DNA of 64,000 nt. It comes from Photobacterium sp. TLY01 (GTDB lineage Bacteria > Pseudomonadota > Gammaproteobacteria > Enterobacterales > Vibrionaceae). Location of the stretch: the NCBI RefSeq assembly GCF_021432065.1, contig NZ_CP090365.1:186001-250000 (forward strand), given 5' to 3'. Both the position numbers and the translations under genes were made by a program. The notes beneath the pieces are model-generated. The model was not told the DNA's origin. It saw nothing but the letters and a program-made list of their open reading frames with translations, and searched no databases. This document shows, in pieces, positions 62,520 to 64,000 of the stretch. How positions within the stretch are numbered: the stretch's first letter is position 1; every line of letters starts with the position of its first letter.

Positions 62520-62966
62520 CCAATTAGCTACGACTTGATTGATCAAATTGCGACACATCAGGCATGGATGCCTGTGTTTGCTATTGGGATATGTTCAACA
62601 CAATTTTCAGGTGCCATCTACCATCAAAATTTGACGATGATTCCTTGCTGTCAGAGCCTGAATGTCGTGGTGTCAACTACGGACTGCGGATAATAGATAA
62701 TGACCCAAATAATTCACGGCAGCGGGTATGATGCCTTTCGGATTTACTGGCGGGCAATGTCGGTTTGTTAAAAACTGCAACAGTTTGTCTTAGTGGCTAC
62801 CCGTGTCCTTTCCATGTAGATATCTTTCTGTCTGGTGAATAGAACCGACTAATTCGTCTGTTTAAATAATCTCTTAAAAAATAACGCTGGCTTACCCAGC
62901 GTTAGTTGATGCCACCTGACAAGTCAGGCCAGACCTGAGGCGCTACCCCCAAATCCAGCGCTGCCA
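62520..62966. other. Gene-free region between VF530 and PRC-barrel genes
   Basis: 447 bp without a credible gene. It contains a small hairpin CAGGCAT/ATGCCTG (62559-62574) that may end the VF530 transcript, and the PRC-barrel terminator at 62876-62904. Confidence 0.5.
62876..62904 (-). terminator. Terminator of the PRC-barrel gene
   Basis: On the minus strand TAACGCTGG-GTAAG-CCAGCGTTA is followed by T5-6. It lies 62 bp downstream of the stop at 62967. Confidence 0.9.
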
Positions 62967-63338
62967 TCATCTGGTGTAATAAGACTCAACACTGGAATTC
63001 CAATTGGCGTCCGCCATATCCGGCCATTTGTCCTTGTCAAAACCAGGCGCGTTTTTTAGGCGCTCAATATCGACGTCGAGCATGAAACGCTTATTTTCTC
63101 TGTCCAGCGTCAAAGCCTTCCAAGGAATGGCAAACAGGCGATCGCCTATGCCTAAAAAACCACCCGCCGACAGCACAGCATAGCGAATATTGCCCTCTGT
63201 CATATCCAGCATAATATCCTGGATTTTACCCAACTTTTCATCCTGCATATTACAGACATCATCGCCGGTAATGCTGGAACTACTTAGTAAGGTTAAGGTA
63301 GTAAAGCCACTGTTGGATTGCGTCATTGAATTGTCCAT
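62967..63338 (-). CDS. PRC-barrel domain protein
   Basis: A 123-residue protein with one PRC-barrel (DDVCNMQDEKLGKIQDIMLDM; AVLSAGGFLGIGDRLFAIPWKAL). Small proteins of this type are common stress- or ribosome-associated factors and often appear as osmotic or general stress proteins. GGAAGGGGGGC precedes the ATG. Single gene with its own terminator. Confidence 0.9.
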   Translation of the reverse strand: MDNSMTQSNSGFTTLTLLSSSSITGDDVCNMQDEKLGKIQDIMLDMTEGNIRYAVLSAGGFLGIGDRLFAIPWKALTLDRENKRFMLDVDIERLKNAPGFDKDKWPDMADANWNSSVESYYTR

Positions 63339-63663
63339 TTTGCCCCCCTTCCACTATCGTTATTAATATTACCTAACACCACGCCATCTTTGCCGTCACG
63401 CTTGCCGACTTTGCTTTTTTGCTCGGGTCTTTGCCATCGTTCACCTTGTCGACAAGTTCCCGCTCCTTCCTTTACTTTTTGTTTGAACTGCTTTTAGCCT
63501 GATTCTTGCTGATGAGTGGTGTTTAGATTCATGGTCACACTCAGGTTCTGCCCCTTCTCCAAAGACGGCTCAAAGATGCAGGGTGACACTTATACGTTAG
63601 TAGAGACCAGTAGCTTGTTCTGTACGCTAGCTAACGTAGCCAACGCATTTGTTCTGCGCCTGC
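63339..63663. other. Gene-free region before the YdeI-like gene
   Basis: 325 bp in which no gene, terminator or repeat could be supported. Confidence 0.4.
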
Positions 63664-64000
63664 CTACTCTTCAGCCTGTGGCGCACTGAACGCTTTGCTG
63701 TAGAAACCGGACGTATCAAAGCAACACACTCTCTTCTTCCCCGAAGCAAGCATGTCGCATGCGTCATGAATGCGTTTCGTGCGGGTCTTGGCCTGCTTGG
63801 CAGAAACAATCCAGTGGATCCAGTCTACGCGGGCAATGGTCGTCGTTGCGTTCCAAATCGCACGCGCCTCAGGTGCCGCCTCCAGTGCGTTAGCCAGATC
63901 ATCCGGCACGTCCGGTTCGGGTTCATCCCCGGCGAAAATCTCGAAGTGTGCCGTGTCACCCACGCTGGCCCCAGAAGCCACAAGCAGTGACTTATCAATA
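63664..64000 (-). CDS. YdeI/OmpD-associated-like protein (5' end outside window)
   Basis: The frame is open to the right edge; 112 C-terminal residues are visible (LVASGASVGDTAHFEIFAGD; DVPDDLANALEAAPEARAIWNA; DWIHWIVSAKQAKTRTKRI). These match the DUF1905/YdeI family, whose C-terminal helical part ends with RIHDACDMLASGKKR. A GTG at 63981 could start a short protein but is internal to the family alignment. Function is poorly known. Confidence 0.8.
   Translation of the reverse strand, partial: IDKSLLVASGASVGDTAHFEIFAGDEPEPDVPDDLANALEAAPEARAIWNATTTIARVDWIHWIVSAKQAKTRTKRIHDACDMLASGKKRVCCFDTSGFYSKAFSAPQAEE

Noticed and set aside
1..64000. tRNA, rRNA, CRISPR arrays, prophage or integron
   Set aside because: Both strands were read for cloverleaf-type and rRNA-like blocks, regular spaced repeats, phage gene order and attC-like repeats; none was seen. 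By-eye search cannot exclude small RNAs.

Overview
The window is chromosomal DNA of about 50% GC from a marine gammaproteobacterium, most likely Vibrionaceae of the Photobacterium/Grimontia type. This rests on a VF530-type protein, a leuE-like exporter, a yjfIJKLM-type operon and a NasT-controlled nitrate assimilation cluster. It is an inference from gene content and no database was searched. No rRNA, tRNA or CRISPR array was seen. The mixture of transporters paired with LysR/AraC regulators looks like accessory (second-chromosome style) content.

Layout. 1-6.8 kb: a Gfo/Idh/MocA oxidoreductase (cut by the window edge) with a DeoR regulator, two AraC regulators, EamA and LysE/LeuE transporters, a GFA-fold protein and a 5'-truncated acetyltransferase. 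6.85-8.8 kb: AT-rich foreign remnant with an orphan LexA-like box, then a degenerate IS4-family element (7302-8768) whose 10-bp target duplication splits a palindromic repeat. 8.8-10.7 kb: chemoreceptor plus a small partner gene. 11-21.7 kb: nitrate assimilation on the minus strand (nasA-cobA, nasT, nrtABD, nirBD). It has two sigma-54-like promoters and an intrinsic terminator in the leaders of both nasA and nrtA, the expected targets of the ANTAR antiterminator NasT.

21.8-31.4 kb: exporter/LysR pair, an unknown membrane-anchored protein, a six-gene membrane-stress operon (DUF2170, PspA family, K+ channel, DUF2491, DUF350, DUF1190 lipoprotein), then a BCCT transporter behind a consensus FNR box. 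31.5-44.8 kb: VOC protein/LysR, LysR/MFS, a secreted PHB-depolymerase-like esterase, an acyltransferase, a g-type lysozyme inhibitor, AzlCD, several GNATs, a second-type peptide deformylase with a lipoprotein, and an orphan response regulator. 45-48.6 kb: an alanine/ornithine-racemase-like enzyme, a Gate-domain membrane protein and a divergent LysR with a palindromic operator.

48.7-60 kb: redox and drug functions. These include a CurA-like reductase/LysR, SoxR with a duplicated SoxR-box promoter flanking a 1.8 kb insert, a SoxR-box MFS gene, and an ABC-F ATPase/MFS operon. That operon lies behind a multi-hairpin leader with a putative 25-codon leader peptide and a terminator just before the ABC-F start, and it is the most interesting regulatory system here. 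60-64 kb: small membrane protein, lipoprotein/partner pair, VF530-like protein, PRC-barrel protein and a partial YdeI-like protein.
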